A stretch of 64,000 bases of DNA from Endoconidiophora laricicola. Its lineage: Eukaryota; Ascomycota; Sordariomycetes; Microascales; Ceratocystidaceae. This document shows, piece by piece, positions 60,530 through 64,000 of this stretch. Position numbers and translations under genes: made by a program. The notes beneath the pieces were generated by a model. It ran no database searches. It was not told where the DNA came from and was given only the letters and a program-made list of their open reading frames with translations. The DNA is taken from NCBI GenBank assembly GCA_001640655.1, contig LXGT01000058.1:50557-114556 (forward strand). Direction: 5' to 3'. Within the stretch, counting starts at the first letter, position 1, and the number at the start of each line of letters is the position of its first letter.

Positions 60530-61548
60530 GCAAATTTCCATACTAGCAACTTCCTAGTCAATGTCGGTGATTTTTGTGATGTGATGGAATCTAAAGAGGG
60601 GTGAAAAGAAGAACATCACTATTATGCCTGTACTTGCTACTGGGTGTATGAATGCAATATATTACGCGTCAGTGACTAAGATAAGTCGCCAATAAGTCGT
60701 GAAAGCCCACGGCGAAACTAGGCTGGAGGCCATGAATAAAGAGTCTCAAAATAACTACATAGTAACTCCAATGTAAAAAAAAAGAAGCATACATGACGCT
60801 AATATGATATGAAGTAGCTCTTGGCTATGCTAAACGCATATGTGCCACTTTTCGACCATAACCCTAGAAAATAACTACCACTTATATTCTGGGTTGGTGC
60901 TGTTACCCATTCGGTTTTATGGCCTCCTTTGGTGCTGGAAAGTCGACCTCGGATCAAATAATAGCCGCAATTCTATAGATATGCCTGGGAACCTGGCGAT
61001 CGACAGGAACTAGACTAAATGGAATTTAGGAGAGAGAGCAAAGCGTTACTGAATGAAATATCAAGACTATAATCCGGTGATGGGACACAAGTAAGCTAAA
61101 AACAACAAGGACGAAGACTTATTTTGCTAGTTCTTCGTTAAGGATCGAGATCCGTCTCCTCCTTCCCATGGATCTCTACAGCTTAGAGCCCTTCATTTAA
61201 CTTATGGTGACATGCTTAATGGAGAAGAGGGTGGACACTGAAGGAAGTCAGGTTAGCCTTGAAGTTGCAGAAATGTGATAGATGCCATGCGTTTGTTATT
61301 TTCCTTTGGACGACTTTCATTTTTTTTCACGGAATCCCTGCGTACAGCTTACCCAAAATAGATATCAATGCCGCCTGTATATAGAAATGGGTAGCAAGAT
61401 TCGATGCACGGAGGCTTCAGCGTTTTTCTTGTCTGCATGACTTACGAATAAGAAAGCAATGATGAGATACTAGTAGCAACAATATGGTCGGATAGATCCG
61501 AAAAACTGTCTAATAGTGTTGTGTATAGAACACCGAATATATTGGATT

Positions 61549-61574
61549 GGGGGGGGNGGGGGGGGGGGGGGGGG
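61549..61574. repeat. Poly-G tract containing an N
   Basis: Twenty-five G residues with a single ambiguous base at 61557. The N shows that the assembler could not resolve the run, so its true length is uncertain. Confidence 0.92.
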
Positions 61575-62008
61575 CAGGGTGTGTCGGATCTACAAGTGCC
61601 TTGTTTTGTAGCAAGAAGCGAAGCCGGTCATGACGAGATAGTATGTCAATTTTAAGGGTCGTCTGAACCAAGAGTTAGTGGATATGGTCAATGTTAGATA
61701 TTGTCGTCGCCGATGTTGCTGCTATGGTCACAGTATGGCAACATCTTTGAGGACGCACACGTTGTCAAGTTTCCACTAACAAAGAAGCACGGAAGAGATG
61801 AAGAAGCAAAAGAAGTGGCACGGCGGTCCAGACTAAGCTACGATCAAGCCATATACGTCCATAAGAAGTAATCCAAGCTCCGTATGGATTTGTATTAGAC
61901 CGAAGGGCCGGGGAGGGATTTTCAATCAATTCATATACTAGAGGCTAGGCCAAGCCGTATGAACAAATTGTTTGGCTTGCTGAGAAAGGACAAGTTGGGT
62001 CAAGGCCA

Positions 62009-62026
62009 GGGGGGGGGGGGGGGGGG
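62009..62026. repeat. Homopolymer G18 tract
   Basis: Eighteen consecutive G residues, about 440 bp after the previous poly-G tract. Confidence 0.92.
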
Positions 62027-62334
62027 ACAGGCATGAAGAAAGAGGCTCTGCTCTAAACTTTGGCCAGGGTGGCAAAGCAAACATTACGTTACTGCGTTAT
62101 ATGGTAAGGATGGCAGTAAAGTTGAAGTTTCAGTAGGCCAGAGCGTAAATAAAGCCACGCATGCGCTGTAGATTGGCATCTTCTTTCTGACGGGGTCTTC
62201 TGTGTCGCAAACGAATGCGATGGACCAAGTCCTAAGAATAGAGTGAGTTTCGAAGCCAGACTCTAGATTGTCTTCTCAGTCTCTGAATAGGCGGTGCCGC
62301 TTGCATCGACAGACAGCAGCAAAGGTAGGTTTGC

Positions 62335-62383
62335 TGGATGGATGGATGGATGGATGGATGGAATGGATGGAATGGATGGAATG
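62335..62383. repeat. (TGGA)n microsatellite with TGGAA variants
   Basis: About seven TGGA units, then alternating TGGAA and TGGA units, 49 bp in all. Confidence 0.92.
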
Positions 62384-63732
62384 TAACAGCAACGACAACA
62401 TGGTAGCAGCGCTACTTACTGGGTAGGCTTCGGAGAACCATTTTATTTGTCTTCGTTGGTTCTACTGTACAAGGTCCTGGCTTGGTCGAGCCTGGAATCA
62501 TTTGGTTTATATGCAATGGGGTCTTCATGAAGAGGATAGCGTATATGCACGGCACAAGTCGCTTGGTTGGCTCGGCGGCACATATGGCCGAAAGCGCGAT
62601 TTAGTTGAGAGTCGAAATTCTCTGCATTTTGAGAAAAAATAGAAGAAATAAAAAGACAAGACGATGCTGAAACGCAGGCAAGCAATGAAAATGAAAGAAA
62701 CGATCTGAACGTCTTGGTAGCCGTTAGTCTTGCGTGTAAGTCCCAGTTCAAGGCACAGGAAGGTGGTCAGAGCTGCCAAAAGCCACGCCAAACAAGTTAC
62801 AAGAAGAATACCCCAGACTTCAAGCGTCAAGCGTTTCTGAAAAAGTTGTTAACATCACGTAAAGTCAAGTCAGGGTTTTAAACGCTTTTATTCAGTGTAC
62901 AAAAAGGAAGGCAATGTCTTGTCTTTGTTCACAACAGCCCTCTTCTTATGCGGTGAGCGAGCACGCACTCATAGTCCATGGAAAAAAGAAAAGAAAAAAA
63001 ACCTAATAAGAGACAGACAAGACAAAAGACGAGACCAAGCCAGCAAGGCTGAGCTTGTTAGGTTTGTTTCCTATGACTAATTGATTGATACAGAAGCGAC
63101 GGGTTCGTTTGTTTCGACTGCAGCTATAGTTGAGATGATTCTGGAGTACTAGTATATGATACCTCGTAGCGTACAAAACACATGCTTGCTACAGCATGCA
63201 TCACCTACAATATGACGATGTTCGTAGCGGTATCAAAAGTTGCCTGAACTTGAGATGTCTTTGCGCAGAACCACCGGCAAACAAAGCGAACAGGATGCAC
63301 GATGGATCGCGAAAGGGTTGCTTATCCTGCTCTAATGTAAGAAATAGCTCAGAGCTGCCTTGACTATTGAATTAGACCAGGGGAGCGGACACGTTTTGGC
63401 GGGCGCGCTACTGGAAGCGGTCACGCTGAGGAAACCAAGCCGAGTTTGGCATTATGTATACGATGTTTGGTCCAGTTTGACTGGACATTTGGCTAGTAGG
63501 AGGGTGAGACTTGAGTCTAGATCTAGATGAAATTAGAAAATTTTATGAAAAGAGCCTCACGCACCAAGTTAAAGAACTTTGACCGATCTGGATCACACTG
63601 AAGACAAAGCCTGGTAAAGCATTGAATCGCCACGACCGATCGATTTGTTGGTCAGTCTAGTAGGTTTTCGGAGTGACGATGCTAATCCCGGAGAATAAGC
63701 GCATCAGGAAGTGAATGAAGACTACTACTACG

Positions 63733-63751
63733 ACTACTACTTAGTAGTAGT
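63733..63751. repeat. Short perfect inverted repeat
   Basis: ACTACTACT and AGTAGTAGT flank a single T, giving an 8-9 bp hairpin. It lies inside a longer ACT-triplet run, so it probably arose by triplet expansion. Confidence 0.7.
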
Positions 63752-63989
63752 ATCATTTTGTGAGAGTCTGAGCAATCAAATATGAGCATTTCCATTTTCT
63801 GACCCGAGGCTTAAATGGTAATAAAGAAAGGTTGCCTGCCAACTCTAGGAAAATTTACCCAAGACAGATTCTTTCAAGGAAGCATAAGCAAGCTTGATGC
63901 AACCCTGTACCCTAGTCTGCATGCCAAATGCCCCACATTCTACCTGGCTTGCAGCCAATGAACATGTCATATAGTTTGCTTTTCAAGCT

Positions 63990-64000
63990 GGGGGGGGGGG
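63990..64000. repeat. Poly-G tract reaching the window edge
   Basis: At least eleven G residues run into the last base of the window. Confidence 0.9.

Larger units (their letters stand above)
53641..64000. other. Gene-poor 10-kb region upstream of areA
   Basis: More than 10 kb with no supported gene. The first 1-2 kb should be the areA promoter and 5' leader, and include a cluster of GATA sites. The rest is AT-rich with homopolymer G/C runs (56189, 57895, 61549, 62009, 63990), microsatellites and one N. A minus-strand stretch at 62525-62830 could be a spliced membrane-protein exon but is unproven. Loose tRNA-like fragments were seen but not scored. Confidence 0.6.

Overview
The window is nuclear DNA of a filamentous ascomycete (Pezizomycotina). 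Genes carry short introns (about 55-115 nt) with GTAAGT or GTACGT type donors and CTAAC-like branch points. The window holds a NIT2/AreA-type GATA factor with the conserved C-terminal tail, a HET-domain protein, and a septation-network kinase of the Dbf2/SidB type. The class within Pezizomycotina cannot be fixed from the sequence. Fourteen protein genes occupy roughly a third of 64 kb, and intergenic stretches are long (up to more than 10 kb) and AT-rich, so the density is low for an ascomycete.

Layout, left to right. 0.2-4.1 kb: importin-7/8 (Nmd5/Sxm1) karyopherin, + strand, eight exons. 4.1-8.3 kb: gene-free. 8.3-9.6 kb: short-chain dehydrogenase/reductase-like protein whose active-site Tyr appears to be Phe. 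9.6-14.7 kb: gene-free. 14.7-15.4 kb: orphan two-helix membrane protein. 15.4-17.9 kb: gene-free, with a perfect 34-bp tandem duplication. 17.9-28 kb is the densest block: an MFSD10/TETRAN-like MFS transporter (-), phosphopantothenate-cysteine ligase (-), an ER acetyl-CoA transporter of the AT-1/SLC33A1 family (-), kinetochore CENP-O/Mcm21 (+) and Yae1 (-). 28.9-31 kb: HET-domain protein (-). 33.4-34.4 kb: WBP11-type splicing protein (-). 35.9-37.2 kb: divergent protein kinase (+). 38.4-40.7 kb: Dbf2/Sid2/SidB NDR-family kinase (+). 43.8-44.7 kb: secreted, probably GPI-anchored orphan (+). 45.5-46.6 kb: ribosomal protein eS30 (+), split into five tiny exons. 48.2-53.6 kb: AreA/NIT2 nitrogen regulator (-) with two unusually long introns. 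53.6-64 kb: a gene-poor tract upstream of areA, rich in homopolymer G/C runs and microsatellites, with one N inside a G run.

Most genes are unrelated housekeeping loci: nuclear import, CoA synthesis, ER acetyl-CoA transport, kinetochore, Fe-S delivery to Rli1, splicing, septation and translation. I see no biosynthetic cluster, no intact transposon, no CRISPR array and no clean tRNA or rRNA gene. PPCS (CoA synthesis) and the acetyl-CoA transporter are adjacent and in tandem, which may be chance. The most noteworthy signals are the eS30 micro-exon architecture with paired CACGTGAC promoter elements, the oversized areA introns with a GATA-site cluster upstream, and the atypical catalytic residues of the dehydrogenase and of the divergent kinase.
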